A model generated the notes under the pieces. That model had not been told where the DNA came from. It saw only the letters and a program-made list of their open reading frames with translations, and ran no database searches. Shown piece after piece: positions 43,343-53,660 of a DNA stretch of 64,000 nucleotides (position 1 is the first letter of the stretch; each line of letters opens with the position of its first letter). The position numbers and the translations under genes are program-made. Source of the stretch: Postechiella marina (GTDB lineage Bacteria; Bacteroidota; Bacteroidia; Flavobacteriales; Flavobacteriaceae); contig NZ_BAABCA010000004.1 of assembly GCF_039538365.1 (NCBI RefSeq), forward strand, positions 1 to 64,000, read 5' to 3'.

Positions 43343-46099
43343 TTAACGCCTTCTAAAACTACCGCCAGAACGCCCACCTTGGCCACGTTGTTTTCCTCCC
43401 ATTTTCATTTTTTGTCCAGCAAAGTTTCCAAACTTGTACACAAAAGTCATCATAAAATATTGCTCTAATATTTTATTCTCGACATCTTGAATATAGGTTT
43501 CTGTAACAGACCTCCTATAGCCATTATTTTTGCCTAACATATCGTACCCAACAAGTGTTAATGTAGCTTTATTGTCCCATAACTCGACCCCCAAACCTGC
43601 ATTCCAGAACACAGCATCTCCATCAAAAGTATCTCCTACTCTGCTATTATAACGGTAAGATATTCTGTTAGATAAAAATGCGTTTTTAAAAAAGAACAAA
43701 GATGTGTTTACATCTAAATTCTGAATAAAATATTTATTATCGTTTAAATTATCTGTATCAAAAACACTTTTGTGGGTTGCGTAACTATAACTTGTACTTA
43801 CATCGACTTTACTATTATAAGAATATTTAAAAGAAAATGAAGGTTTTATAACCGTAGTTTTTGCTGTAAAAGTTACATTGTTTTGAACAGATAGGTTGTT
43901 GTTATAACTCCCCATAAAACGTGCATTTAAATTTATGTTGGTTTTCTTATTGTAATACGATTTTGATATGGCTACATTACCAGTATACGAGTAGTCTCCA
44001 TTAATATTTGTGTAGGTGGTATAGCGATTTAAATCTGCATCGGTTGTAGTAGAGTTAATTATTTTATCTTGAACAAATTGAGCTTTCGCTCTTCCTGTAA
44101 TATTTATATTGTTATAAGCTAAATTATTTTGATATTCAAAATTTACATTATGGCTTATTTCTGGTTCTAGTAACGGGTTTCCTACTCTAATATGAGTTAT
44201 GTTACTTACATCTTCTACAGGTTGAAGCTGATTAACAGACGGGATATTTACACTCTGATTGTAATTTAACGATATGTTTTTATAACCTTTTGGATCTCTA
44301 TATCGAATACGACTAGAATAGGTAACATAGTCGAAATCTGATTTAAAATTACGGGCTGTAACAATTGCGTCTTTATAACTTCTATAGGTGTTTGTAAAAG
44401 CACCTTCTACCTCAAAACGTATGTTTTTATATTCGTATCTCAATTTTAATGCTGGTCTTATAGTTGTGGTTACATATTTACTGTCTGAACTTAAAACGTC
44501 GTTAAAATCATCATATCTGTTAGAGTTCTCATCAAAATCGTAAATATATTTCTCGTTATTTTGAGTGTTTACTGTAGCGCTGTACCTTGGCATTAATCTA
44601 AAATTAGGAAATAATGCTTTACTCCAAAATGCCGATAAATTGATATTACTACTCGCATTATTAGTTTCACTAATTTGATCTTGCGTTATGGTTGTGTTAC
44701 TATTATACAATAGGTTTTCTGAAAACTTTTGTGAGTTTGTATCTGCTTTATTAAAATTGGTATTTAACCTAATGTTTAAATAATCTCTACCACTGTTTAA
44801 AATTGGCGTTACACTAAACGCATTTTTTATTTCGTAATTTGAAGATGTTGATGCATTAGTAGAATTATAATCGCTAACTAAATCGCCATTACTCTCTATA
44901 GATGTTCTTTCTTCTGATGAACCATATTCGCTTGTAGAGCTATTAAAATCTATTTCGTTTGATAGTTGCACCTTTTTAGAACTTTTATTTTTTGGTAAGA
45001 TTATAAACTTTAAATCGGCTCCTCCTTGATGCTTGTCAGAATCGTTATAACTACGTGTTTTGGAGTCTGTGGTATAATTTAAATTAGGTAAGAAGTTTTC
45101 TCTGTGGCTTAATTGTTCAAAATCTCTATTTTGCGTACTATATTTATAATTCCCATTAATTCGGGTTTCGTTCCATTTTCCTTTGGTAAAATTAGCTCCT
45201 ATAAAATCAGATTCTATATACCCGTTACTAGTATCGGTATCTGGCAGCGCATTAAACCCACGCGACATATTTATATTATTTGTACCAGATATTAAACCCA
45301 ACTGTTTACCATCAATCAACTTAAAAATATTAGCATTAGCTTGGTATTTATCATCTGTACCATAACCCGCTTTTATATCGCCAAAGGTGGCTCTATTTTT
45401 TCCTTTTTTAATTTTTAAGTTAATTTCTTTTGTACCAGAATCAGACTCCTCACCTGTAAATTTTTGCATATTAGTTTTATAGTCTGTAACCTGTACTTTG
45501 CTTATTACATTACTTGGTAGGTTTTTTAATGCAATCTCTCCATTTTTTTCGCCAAAAAACTTCATGCCATCAACATTAATAGCCTCTACATCTACTCCGT
45601 TTACGGTTATGTTTCCATCTAAATCTATTTCTACACCAGGTAGTTTTTTTAACAAATCTTCTGCTTTATCGTTAGGTAGTGTTTTAAAACTATCTGCATT
45701 ATACTCTATAGTATCTCTTTTAATTAAAACTGGTGGTGCTTTTGCTATAATAGACACAACATCGAGTTCTTCTATTTGGTCTTTTATAATAACATCTCCC
45801 ATATCTAAAAAATCACCAGATGGTACATTTAAATCTTTTATGTATGGTTTATAACCTAAATAAGCAATGTTGAATATGGTTTTTGAATCTAAACCTGAAT
45901 TAACTCGCATAGAAAACTCACCCATTTTATTAGTGATACTGTAAGCTATGGGAATACTGTCTTTTATACTTTGAAGGTATACCGTTGCACCTTCTAACAC
46001 ATTAGCATCTTGATCTTTTACAACTCCTTCTAACGTGAATTTTTGAGCAAATAAAGAAGTTGTAAGTAATAACGTGAGTAATACTAGTGTTTTTTTCAA
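43343..46099 (-). CDS. TonB receptor-like outer-membrane beta-barrel protein
   Basis: A 918-residue protein with signal peptide (MKKTLVLLTLLLTTSLFAQ), a carboxypeptidase-regulatory-like domain (about 20-110), a plug-like region (PNDKAEDLLKKLPGVEIDLDG at about 140-160, then NLPSNVISKVQV) and a long beta-barrel. It matches the outer membrane receptor family of Bacteroidota that lacks a clear SusD partner. The C-terminal 20 residues are unusually basic and Gly/Arg-rich (GGKQRGQGGRSGGSFRRR) instead of ending in an aromatic residue. The ligand is unknown. It is a single gene. Confidence 0.85.
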   Translation of the reverse strand: MKKTLVLLTLLLTTSLFAQKFTLEGVVKDQDANVLEGATVYLQSIKDSIPIAYSITNKMGEFSMRVNSGLDSKTIFNIAYLGYKPYIKDLNVPSGDFLDMGDVIIKDQIEELDVVSIIAKAPPVLIKRDTIEYNADSFKTLPNDKAEDLLKKLPGVEIDLDGNITVNGVDVEAINVDGMKFFGEKNGEIALKNLPSNVISKVQVTDYKTNMQKFTGEESDSGTKEINLKIKKGKNRATFGDIKAGYGTDDKYQANANIFKLIDGKQLGLISGTNNINMSRGFNALPDTDTSNGYIESDFIGANFTKGKWNETRINGNYKYSTQNRDFEQLSHRENFLPNLNYTTDSKTRSYNDSDKHQGGADLKFIILPKNKSSKKVQLSNEIDFNSSTSEYGSSEERTSIESNGDLVSDYNSTNASTSSNYEIKNAFSVTPILNSGRDYLNIRLNTNFNKADTNSQKFSENLLYNSNTTITQDQISETNNASSNINLSAFWSKALFPNFRLMPRYSATVNTQNNEKYIYDFDENSNRYDDFNDVLSSDSKYVTTTIRPALKLRYEYKNIRFEVEGAFTNTYRSYKDAIVTARNFKSDFDYVTYSSRIRYRDPKGYKNISLNYNQSVNIPSVNQLQPVEDVSNITHIRVGNPLLEPEISHNVNFEYQNNLAYNNINITGRAKAQFVQDKIINSTTTDADLNRYTTYTNINGDYSYTGNVAISKSYYNKKTNINLNARFMGSYNNNLSVQNNVTFTAKTTVIKPSFSFKYSYNSKVDVSTSYSYATHKSVFDTDNLNDNKYFIQNLDVNTSLFFFKNAFLSNRISYRYNSRVGDTFDGDAVFWNAGLGVELWDNKATLTLVGYDMLGKNNGYRRSVTETYIQDVENKILEQYFMMTFVYKFGNFAGQKMKMGGKQRGQGGRSGGSFRRR

Positions 46100-46227
46100 T
46101 TTGTATTGGTTAGGTTAAAGTGTTTAGACCCAGCCAATTTCTAATAGTTTAAACCACAGATGTTAAAAAAAACACAAAATTTAATATGATAAATTATTAG
46201 TTATAAAAAATTCACTTTAGTTAAAAT

Positions 46228-46683
46228 CTATTTTAAATTATAGCCTAATCTTACCTTTTTAGCCCAATCAATTAAAGCTTCTTTTTCTTGACTTGTAATA
46301 CTCCCATGTAGCCAAGTATAAGAATCTAGAGGCATTTTTCCCTCTTCTAACTCCTCTATAAGTTCGTCAAGTTTATGATCTCGTTTTTTAATTTTATACA
46401 TATCCCATTTAGATACATTAAAATGCTTGTTACCGTCTTCTACATGATGATTTATCCAAAAAGATACTGGTGCCACTTCTGCATACCAAGGATATTCTGT
46501 TTTATTACTATGGCAATCAAAACAATGCTTTTCTAAAATAGCAACCACATCTTCATCTGGTTTAGTATCTTCTATAAAAGAGGCTACGTCTCTATATTTT
46601 GCATCATTTTTTTCGGGTCTATACAATTGAATTAGAACTAATAAAACCAATAAAGCAATAAGTGTTTTTTTTACAATTTTCAT
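46228..46683 (-). CDS. haem-binding c-type domain protein
   Basis: A 151-residue protein with an N-terminal membrane anchor (about 5-20) and one haem c motif CFDCH (Cys54-His58). It continues SNKTEYPWYAEVAPVSFWINHHVEDG, which matches the haem-binding domain family of Bacteroidota. It is likely periplasmic and membrane-tethered. It starts 11 nt after the stop of the TonB receptor gene, so it is the last gene of the iron-type locus. It could carry electrons for ferric reduction; that is inference. Confidence 0.85.
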   Translation of the reverse strand: MKIVKKTLIALLVLLVLIQLYRPEKNDAKYRDVASFIEDTKPDEDVVAILEKHCFDCHSNKTEYPWYAEVAPVSFWINHHVEDGNKHFNVSKWDMYKIKKRDHKLDELIEELEEGKMPLDSYTWLHGSITSQEKEALIDWAKKVRLGYNLK

Positions 46684-46694
46684 GGGCTTTCTAT

Positions 46695-49118
46695 TTAAAA
46701 TTTAATTTGCAGTGTGGTATAAAAATTTCGAGGTGCTGATGGAATTATTCCTGGTCCAGGATACCCAGTTGCTCTTCTAGTAAAATAACTATTATCTAAA
46801 ACATTATTTACTCCTGTTTCCAATTTAAAGTTTTTATAGCTGTATGATAAAGAAACATCTAAAATATCGTATTCTGGTATTTCGCCTATTACACCACTTA
46901 AACCAGCTGCTGTAGAATTAGTTGCATCTGTAAATTGTTTACCTAAATACGTATATTGAATACTCCCTAATAAATTTTTATAACCTCCATTTAATCCTGT
47001 TTTAATATTTAAATCTGGTACAAACTCTACTTTATTTCCTTTTATACCATTCTGCTCTGAAGCTGTATACTCAGAATTTATTATTGAAGTGTTTACAAAA
47101 TAATTTAATTGAAAATTGTTATTTAAATCCAATATTTTCTTTAAATTAAAATCGAATAAAGATTCTATACCATACATCATTGCATCTCCAACATTTCCTC
47201 TTTCACTAACAACTCTTCCATCTGCTAAGCCTTTTTGAACAAAACCTATTCTCCCGTTATAAAACAAACCAAATGCTCCTAAATCGTATGATAATAATCC
47301 TTTATAATTTCCTCTTACACCAACATCTACAGTAAACCCTTTCTCATCTGTAATATCTGGGTTTATTGAAAATGCAGGATTAGTAATATTTATATCTGAA
47401 AAAGTGACGGAACGATAATTCTGCGAAACATTTCCATAAATTTCAAAATTAGAATTTGCCTTATAACTTAGACCAACCCCTAATAAGAGAAACGACCGTT
47501 CAAAATCTTGGTTATCTTCTATATTTTCTTCAAAAATAACATTGCCCGCTCCATCTGTATTTATACGTTTAAAGAAACCTTCACTTTCCGTTTTTATATA
47601 TTCAAACCTAAACCCAGGAGTTATAGAAAACTGTTCTGTCAAATAAAAAATATTTTCTCCAAATACAGACATATTTAAGTTTGGCAAATCAAATTGAGAC
47701 TGATTAGGGTAATTAGGAAAATCATCTGAAGCAAAATTAAAATCGGCCCCAATACCATCACTTCCTGGTCCTTGTTTTTGATAATTATCGGCTTTATAAA
47801 ACTTCGTCCCTATTAAAAAAGTAGCATCTTTACTAAAAACTTTATACTTTGTTAACAAACGAGACTCAAACCCAAAATTTTTAAAATCTCCTTTTATTAA
47901 ATCGCGTTCTTGTCCTGGATCTATTTGATTAACTCTGTTCGTTCTAAACCCTAAAGCTTTTCGCGATGCATTTAATCCAAAAACATTGAATGTAAAGTTT
48001 GTTCTTTCAGAAAACTCATGAGCAAACTTTAAATTATAAAGTAACCAATCTACCTGAAACCAATTTCTTTCTCTATTACTTTGCAAAGGGTCTTCTTCAA
48101 ACATGGCATCTGTTAAACCTCCTCCTTGTTGCGCTAAGTAATTTAAATAAGTTGTTTCTAGACTTAACTTTGTTTTTTTATTAAATTGATATCCTAAATG
48201 TGCAAATACATTTTTAGACTCAAATTCAGAATTTGGTCTAAAACCATCTCCTTTTTTGTAATTGAAATAAGTATAATAACTAAACTTATCTTTAGTACCA
48301 CTAAAGCTTGTAAAATTTGTATACAAACCAAAACTTCCTAATGTATTTCTTGTTACAACTTCTAAAGCCTTATTTGGATTTGGCGATTTCATTTTAAAAT
48401 TAATTAACCCTCCAAATTGTGTTCCATATTGTAAAGAGGCAGCACCACGAATAACTTGAATTTCTTCTAATCCTTCTGATGCTGGTGTGTAATAACTTTC
48501 TGGATACCCCAAAACATCGGCACTTATATCATAACCGTTTTGTCTAGTATTAAAGTTGGCTGTTCTATTTGGATCTAGTCCACGACCCCCAATATTTAAT
48601 TGTAATCCGGCATCATCGTTTTGATAAATATTTAACCCTGCAACCTGACTATAAATTTGACGTGCATTGTTTGATGCCAAATTAGCCATAGATTGATCGA
48701 CTAAAACAACTTCAGTCTTTTTTCCTGCATAAATAGCTGTCTCTTCAACATCATTTAATCGTTTTAATTCGAAAACACGTCTTTTTCTTGCTGTAATTTC
48801 AACTTCACTTAAAGTTTCAGATAAATCATTCAAAATAATTTTTAAATCTGAAGCATTATTGGTATTTATTTTAACCTCATTAACATCATATTCGTAAGAA
48901 AAGAACACCAATGTTATTTCTTTTTTAGCAGTTTCAAATTGAAAATAACCAGAAGCATTTGTAGTAGTTAAAATACCTGAAGCTTTATCGTAAACTTTTA
49001 CATTAATTAAAGGTTTATTATTTTTTGAATAACTTACTACTCCAGACACCTTATTTTGTGCAAATATTGCAACACTAAAAATTAGTGCTACAATTATATT
49101 AAAGTCCTTTAATCTCAT
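46695..49118 (-). CDS. TonB-dependent receptor, FecA-like
   Basis: An 807-residue outer-membrane receptor with signal peptide (ending IFAQ, about 21), a carboxypeptidase-regulatory-like domain (22-95), a plug (about 115-245) and a barrel ending YTTLQIKF with the C-terminal Phe expected for insertion. FecA-type receptors import ferric siderophores or citrate. The gene overlaps the upstream HTTM gene by 20 bp. Its neighbours are imelysin and a haem protein, which supports iron uptake, but the ligand cannot be read. Confidence 0.92.
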   Translation of the reverse strand: MRLKDFNIIVALIFSVAIFAQNKVSGVVSYSKNNKPLINVKVYDKASGILTTTNASGYFQFETAKKEITLVFFSYEYDVNEVKINTNNASDLKIILNDLSETLSEVEITARKRRVFELKRLNDVEETAIYAGKKTEVVLVDQSMANLASNNARQIYSQVAGLNIYQNDDAGLQLNIGGRGLDPNRTANFNTRQNGYDISADVLGYPESYYTPASEGLEEIQVIRGAASLQYGTQFGGLINFKMKSPNPNKALEVVTRNTLGSFGLYTNFTSFSGTKDKFSYYTYFNYKKGDGFRPNSEFESKNVFAHLGYQFNKKTKLSLETTYLNYLAQQGGGLTDAMFEEDPLQSNRERNWFQVDWLLYNLKFAHEFSERTNFTFNVFGLNASRKALGFRTNRVNQIDPGQERDLIKGDFKNFGFESRLLTKYKVFSKDATFLIGTKFYKADNYQKQGPGSDGIGADFNFASDDFPNYPNQSQFDLPNLNMSVFGENIFYLTEQFSITPGFRFEYIKTESEGFFKRINTDGAGNVIFEENIEDNQDFERSFLLLGVGLSYKANSNFEIYGNVSQNYRSVTFSDINITNPAFSINPDITDEKGFTVDVGVRGNYKGLLSYDLGAFGLFYNGRIGFVQKGLADGRVVSERGNVGDAMMYGIESLFDFNLKKILDLNNNFQLNYFVNTSIINSEYTASEQNGIKGNKVEFVPDLNIKTGLNGGYKNLLGSIQYTYLGKQFTDATNSTAAGLSGVIGEIPEYDILDVSLSYSYKNFKLETGVNNVLDNSYFTRRATGYPGPGIIPSAPRNFYTTLQIKF

Positions 49119-50463
49119 CTTTAAATGGTAAAATCCAATGTTTTGTTTTAAATGATTCTTTTTCGCGATGCAAATCTACGTTTTTATCTATAAATGGTTG
49201 ACTTAATCTTCCGTTTAATGCCACATAACTTTCAACAAAAACTTGTACGTTTTCATGCCCTTGCGATGTAAAGTGATCTCCTAAATAATGGGCATATTCC
49301 AAAATAAAATCGGGTTGAAAACTCATTTGTTTTTCTTGAAATGGTGTTAAAAAATCTTTGTTATCTACATAAAAAAAATCTCCAGTTTCTCCGTTCACTA
49401 TTTTGAACGTGCAAATTCCCATTTTTTCTATAAGCATAACACGCCATGAAAAACGGAAACCTTCTTCGGTCCAAAACAATTCATTTTTATAAAATATATT
49501 TCTAAACGGAAAAACAAGTTGAATAATAAAAAAGACGGTTAATAAACACACTATAGGCTTTCTAAATTGATACGTATAATTAGTTCTTACTGTATCAATT
49601 AAGCTTGAAGCCTTATATTGAAAAATACGTTTTACTATACTAATGATTTTTTTATGCAAACTCGCATCAAAGAATATTAATGTGGACACTATCATGATAA
49701 ACGGAAACATGCCTATAGGAAATAGCACCCTAGTAAACACATGAAAAATCACTACTAATATAAAAGCAAAAACTCGTGTTCTTTTGTACAACAATAAAAA
49801 CGGAATTAACAAATCGTAGAGCATTCCACTCCAACTCATCGCATAATGAAACCATTCTTTATGCATTAGCGTATCTCCTATTAACGGTAAATCGTATTTT
49901 GAAGGTAACCATATTTTTAGAGGCATGGCTCTAAGTAACCAATCACTATTTATTTTAGCTAAACCAGCATAAAAATATACAATTCCCAAAAGGAGTTTTA
50001 TACTATCTAATGTCCATTTAGGTATGTTTTCGTAACGCCTTTTCTTAATGATATTATCTACTGAAAAATGGGCATTGGCAGGTAGAAAAATCATTAAAAA
50101 ACTTAATAAACTTATAAAATAGTAATGGTTAAGATAGGTTGTTTTATCCATAAGTTCTATATAAGTAAAACTTAAGAAAAACGTAATTATAGCTAATCTG
50201 TATTTAAATCCAATTGCTACAAAAAAAGCAGCAATTCCACATAAAACAAATAATAAATAAGTATAACTACCTATAGGCTTAACCCATTCGAAACCATAAT
50301 ACGAAAAATGAAATTTTGGTTGAATGTATAATGTTTCTATCCATCCGTGATACCAAAAACGAATAATACTAAAACACATCATGATACCAAACGCTATTCT
50401 AAACACTGCTAAAGGTGCCGCATTTGTATTTTTATTTAAATATGTTTTTATATTGAAATCCAT
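49099..50463 (-). CDS. HTTM domain membrane protein, gamma-carboxylase-like
   Basis: A 454-residue integral membrane protein with about 8-10 helices. FRIAFGIMMCFSIIRF (about 21-36) and YFYAGLAKINSDWLL (about 163-177) are typical of HTTM/vitamin K-dependent gamma-carboxylase homologues, and VVIFHVFTRVLFPIGMFPF is a second conserved part. In animals the enzyme carboxylates Glu residues with reduced vitamin K. The bacterial substrate is unknown. It starts just after a terminator and overlaps the TonB receptor gene, linking it to iron uptake in this locus. Confidence 0.87.
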   Translation of the reverse strand: MDFNIKTYLNKNTNAAPLAVFRIAFGIMMCFSIIRFWYHGWIETLYIQPKFHFSYYGFEWVKPIGSYTYLLFVLCGIAAFFVAIGFKYRLAIITFFLSFTYIELMDKTTYLNHYYFISLLSFLMIFLPANAHFSVDNIIKKRRYENIPKWTLDSIKLLLGIVYFYAGLAKINSDWLLRAMPLKIWLPSKYDLPLIGDTLMHKEWFHYAMSWSGMLYDLLIPFLLLYKRTRVFAFILVVIFHVFTRVLFPIGMFPFIMIVSTLIFFDASLHKKIISIVKRIFQYKASSLIDTVRTNYTYQFRKPIVCLLTVFFIIQLVFPFRNIFYKNELFWTEEGFRFSWRVMLIEKMGICTFKIVNGETGDFFYVDNKDFLTPFQEKQMSFQPDFILEYAHYLGDHFTSQGHENVQVFVESYVALNGRLSQPFIDKNVDLHREKESFKTKHWILPFKDEIKGL

Positions 50464-50468
50464 AAGTA

Positions 50469-50503
50469 CAAAAAAGGTTGCCCTTTGTTAGACAACCTTT
50501 TTA
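50469..50503 (-). terminator. terminator between the TSP3-repeat gene and the HTTM gene
   Basis: AAAAAGGTTG (50471-50480) pairs with CAACCTTTTT (50493-50502). On the minus strand a run of seven T follows. It ends just before the HTTM start, so read-through or an unseen promoter must supply the downstream genes. Confidence 0.8.
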
Positions 50504-50520
50504 ATATATACATAGTTTGG

Positions 50521-52425
50521 TTATCTTTCTATTGGTATTGTCCTAATAGGTTCTGATCCTTTAAATATTTTTATTTTCTTTATATATTTATTATTTACAT
50601 GAATAGCATAAATACCTGATGATAAATGATAAGTATTAATTACTGAGCCTGCTGTTATATTTTTATTTACAACTAATCTATTTCCAATAAGTTTAAATAT
50701 TTTAAGATTATATGTTGAAATTGGACTAATGTAATCATCAAACCGATCAATTAGAATTTTGCTTTTATTTTCTTTTAAAGAAATATTTTGATTTATTGGA
50801 CTTGGCAAAGGTTCTCTATCAAAAGGGATTGATAAATAATTATCCAAAGGAATTTCAATCAATCCACTCTTAGTATTTAGATAAGCTTTTTTACTAGTAC
50901 CTGATTTACTATACTTAAAAGGAACATACTTAATATTATCTGAGTTTTTCTCATTTGATTCGTCAACACTTCCGTTATAATCAATATCAAAAATTAAATA
51001 ATAAGTTTTATTCTCTTTTAAATTTAGCGAAGATATATAATCATAAATATATGTTGAAAAAGAATCAGATTTTTTAGAATTTCCATTAATAGCACCTATA
51101 TTATCCCTTCTATATTCATAAGCAGGTTTACTACCAAAATCTGGATATTTAGCTTCTTCTGAAACCAAAACCATATAATTTGAAGATAAAGCGCGACCAT
51201 CATCATCGTTTTTTATTGTTATTGTAAAAGTATGATTCTCGCCTTTTTTGAATATTGGAGTATCATTTTTATTAGTTTCTGAATCAATGGTATATGTTTT
51301 CTTTCCTACTTTAACAACTACTTTTGTTAAAGTTAAATTAGGTTTATTAAATTCCTCATCACAAACATCTCCTATCCCATCTCCATCTATATCTGTCTGA
51401 TTGGCATTTGGCTCATTTGGACAATTATCATTTACATCTAAAACACCATCATTATCCGAATCAAAATCACATAAATCACCTATACCATCATTATCATTAT
51501 CTTCTTGATTTGGATTATAATTAGTTGCACAGTTATCAATATTATTAAGAATTCCATCACCATCTATATCATCATCACAAAAATCTCCAATACCATCACC
51601 ATCTATATCAGACTGATTAGGGTTGTAATTATTAATACAATTATCACAAATGTTTCCAACTCCATCATCATCAGTATCTAATTGATTAGCATTCGATACA
51701 CTTGGACAATTATCATCTTCATTTAGAATACCATCATTATCTTTATCTACCGATATACTCCAATCCAATTCTACATACTTATACCCATTTGAGTCAATAG
51801 AATTTTCATTTCCTTGATAAGTTCCCTTTCCAAATTGATAAATTCTATTATTAATTCCGCCTGGATATAAATGTGCATATTCTTCCTTTACATAAATGTA
51901 AACAGAATATCTAATTTTTCTAAATATCTCATTAGAAGGGAAGTTATTTTCTCCTCCCAAAAAAAAGTTTATACCAGATTGATCAAATACCACAGAAGTA
52001 TCAGTATTACTGTAATAGGCATAATTATTTTTACCTACACCTAATCTAGTATTTATTTTGAAAAACGAATCAAAGGTGTTTGGATAATAATTGACTCCCC
52101 ACCCATTCAAATACTCACCATTACTTATATTATTGTTTGATGGATTATTACTATCAAACCATATCTTTTCTCTAACTTTTTCTATATGACCTTTAGCAAT
52201 TATAGGTGCTCCATCAGGTGTAACTCCTAATTCATCTGGAACTATTATATTAAATCCAGTGTAAACTTTTTTTTGGAATACAAAACCATTCCTCTCCAAT
52301 TTACTATTCTCAACTTCAAAAGTACTAATACGCACTGAGTTAAAATTACCACAATCTTGGGTGGTAATCTGAGAATTTACCTGATAAGTAATTACAAAAC
52401 TTAATAAAATTATTATTTTTTTCAT
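50521..52425 (-). CDS. secreted protein with thrombospondin type 3 repeats and T9SS-like C-terminus
   Basis: A 634-residue protein with signal peptide (about 1-18, ending QVNSQ). A first region (20-235) has no named domain. It is followed by an array of calcium-binding TSP3 repeats (about 235-360): DNDGILNEDDNCPSVSNAN, DTDDDGVGNICDNC and DIDGDGIGDFCDDD, then further copies. The C-terminal 80 residues (ISTYNLKIFKLIGNRL ... GIYAIHVNNKYIKKIKIFKG) resemble a type A T9SS sorting domain, followed by an extra tail. It is probably exported to the surface. It lies between imelysin and HTTM genes. Confidence 0.82.
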   Translation of the reverse strand: MKKIIILLSFVITYQVNSQITTQDCGNFNSVRISTFEVENSKLERNGFVFQKKVYTGFNIIVPDELGVTPDGAPIIAKGHIEKVREKIWFDSNNPSNNNISNGEYLNGWGVNYYPNTFDSFFKINTRLGVGKNNYAYYSNTDTSVVFDQSGINFFLGGENNFPSNEIFRKIRYSVYIYVKEEYAHLYPGGINNRIYQFGKGTYQGNENSIDSNGYKYVELDWSISVDKDNDGILNEDDNCPSVSNANQLDTDDDGVGNICDNCINNYNPNQSDIDGDGIGDFCDDDIDGDGILNNIDNCATNYNPNQEDNDNDGIGDLCDFDSDNDGVLDVNDNCPNEPNANQTDIDGDGIGDVCDEEFNKPNLTLTKVVVKVGKKTYTIDSETNKNDTPIFKKGENHTFTITIKNDDDGRALSSNYMVLVSEEAKYPDFGSKPAYEYRRDNIGAINGNSKKSDSFSTYIYDYISSLNLKENKTYYLIFDIDYNGSVDESNEKNSDNIKYVPFKYSKSGTSKKAYLNTKSGLIEIPLDNYLSIPFDREPLPSPINQNISLKENKSKILIDRFDDYISPISTYNLKIFKLIGNRLVVNKNITAGSVINTYHLSSGIYAIHVNNKYIKKIKIFKGSEPIRTIPIER

Positions 52426-52486
52426 TGATCTAAATTTAAAATATTGAAAGTATTTTCATCGATCAAATACAAGAAAAAACAATAAA

Positions 52487-53626
52487 TTAATCGCCGTCAT
52501 TATCTTGAAACCCTTCATCAATAGAAATATCAAAAGCACTCATCATATCTACTTTTAAAGATACAACAACAAGTTGAAGTGCATCATAAGCCTCTGTCAT
52601 TTTAGTATTATCAGTATTTATTTGATTAAAAAAATTATTATCTAAAACCTGAATCTTTTCTCTGGCAGCATCAAACTTTGAATTAATAAGTGTAGCTAAA
52701 TCACTTCTATCTAAAGCAATTAAATAAGACTTATAGCTTTCGCCATTAGTCGATCCATTATAAGCTTTACCATTAAAAAAATCTTGAACAGCTTTTAAGG
52801 CTTCTAAAGCCAATTCTTTTGAAACATCTTGCTTATAAAATGCTTCCACTGTTTCTGGTAATGGGCTATTCGAAAAATTCCCTGCTGGTATTCCAAATTT
52901 ATTCGCACGTAAGCCTCTCTCATAATAAGAAACATAATCATTTACAGTTTTGTTAACTGAACCCGTTTTTGAGCTTTCAACATTAGCAACAAAACTATTT
53001 CTATAACCATTTTTCCAATCATTAAGAATAGTGTTGTTTAATGAAATCATTCTACTAACAATATCAGTAAGATAATTTACGTAACCATCTTTATTTGTAT
53101 TTGTAGTAAACTTTTCAATGGAGGTACCATCTGCATCTGCTAAACCATGAATTAAAAAATCTAAAGCTGGAAAACCTTGCCCATCATGATAATTAGAAGT
53201 AGTTAAATCATAATTACCATTATCAGCACCGTTTTGTACATCGGCGACTTCTAAAGGGTAAATATTAAAAAAAGACACAAAACCAATGTGATTTGTATTG
53301 TCTATACCCTCAGCTTTACCAATATTAAACATTTCAACATATTGCCACACTTTATAAGCCTCTAACCAAGAATTACTTAAGGCATCTAAGTTAGTTTGAT
53401 TTATATCATTAACAAAATTTCCTCTTGCTACATCTAAAGCAGATAGTTTTATTTGAAAATCTTCAAATGCAGGAATAATAATATTATCAGCAATATTCGC
53501 TAATAATAAACCTCTATCAAATGTATCTGTTTTCCCTGAAGGTCCATCATCGGAAGACGAAGAACTACAAGCCACTATAGAACCTATAGCCACTAAAGCT
53601 AAAAAAATCTTTCTAATTGTAATCAT
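52487..53626 (-). CDS. imelysin family lipoprotein
   Basis: A 379-residue lipoprotein (lipobox GSIVAC). The helical imelysin/M75 fold is indicated by ANIADNIIIPAFEDF, WLEAYKVWQYVEMFNIG, YPLEVADVQNG and YHDGQGFPALDFLIHG. Classic imelysins have GxHxxE at the last site; here the aligned residues are GFPALD, so the His and Glu are absent. Imelysin-like proteins are iron-regulated and contribute to iron uptake. The start at 53626 is preferred over an upstream TTG. It follows the DUF4856 gene after a hairpin, with TATTTTTG (53651-53658, minus strand) next to it. Confidence 0.9.
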   Translation of the reverse strand: MITIRKIFLALVAIGSIVACSSSSSDDGPSGKTDTFDRGLLLANIADNIIIPAFEDFQIKLSALDVARGNFVNDINQTNLDALSNSWLEAYKVWQYVEMFNIGKAEGIDNTNHIGFVSFFNIYPLEVADVQNGADNGNYDLTTSNYHDGQGFPALDFLIHGLADADGTSIEKFTTNTNKDGYVNYLTDIVSRMISLNNTILNDWKNGYRNSFVANVESSKTGSVNKTVNDYVSYYERGLRANKFGIPAGNFSNSPLPETVEAFYKQDVSKELALEALKAVQDFFNGKAYNGSTNGESYKSYLIALDRSDLATLINSKFDAAREKIQVLDNNFFNQINTDNTKMTEAYDALQLVVVSLKVDMMSAFDISIDEGFQDNDGD

Positions 53627-53660
53627 AATCTTATTAAAATAAATATTTTGCAAAAATACT

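Noticed and set aside
45498..45854. Plus-strand frames within the 918-residue receptor gene
   Set aside because: Antisense shadows; no start context or homology pattern.
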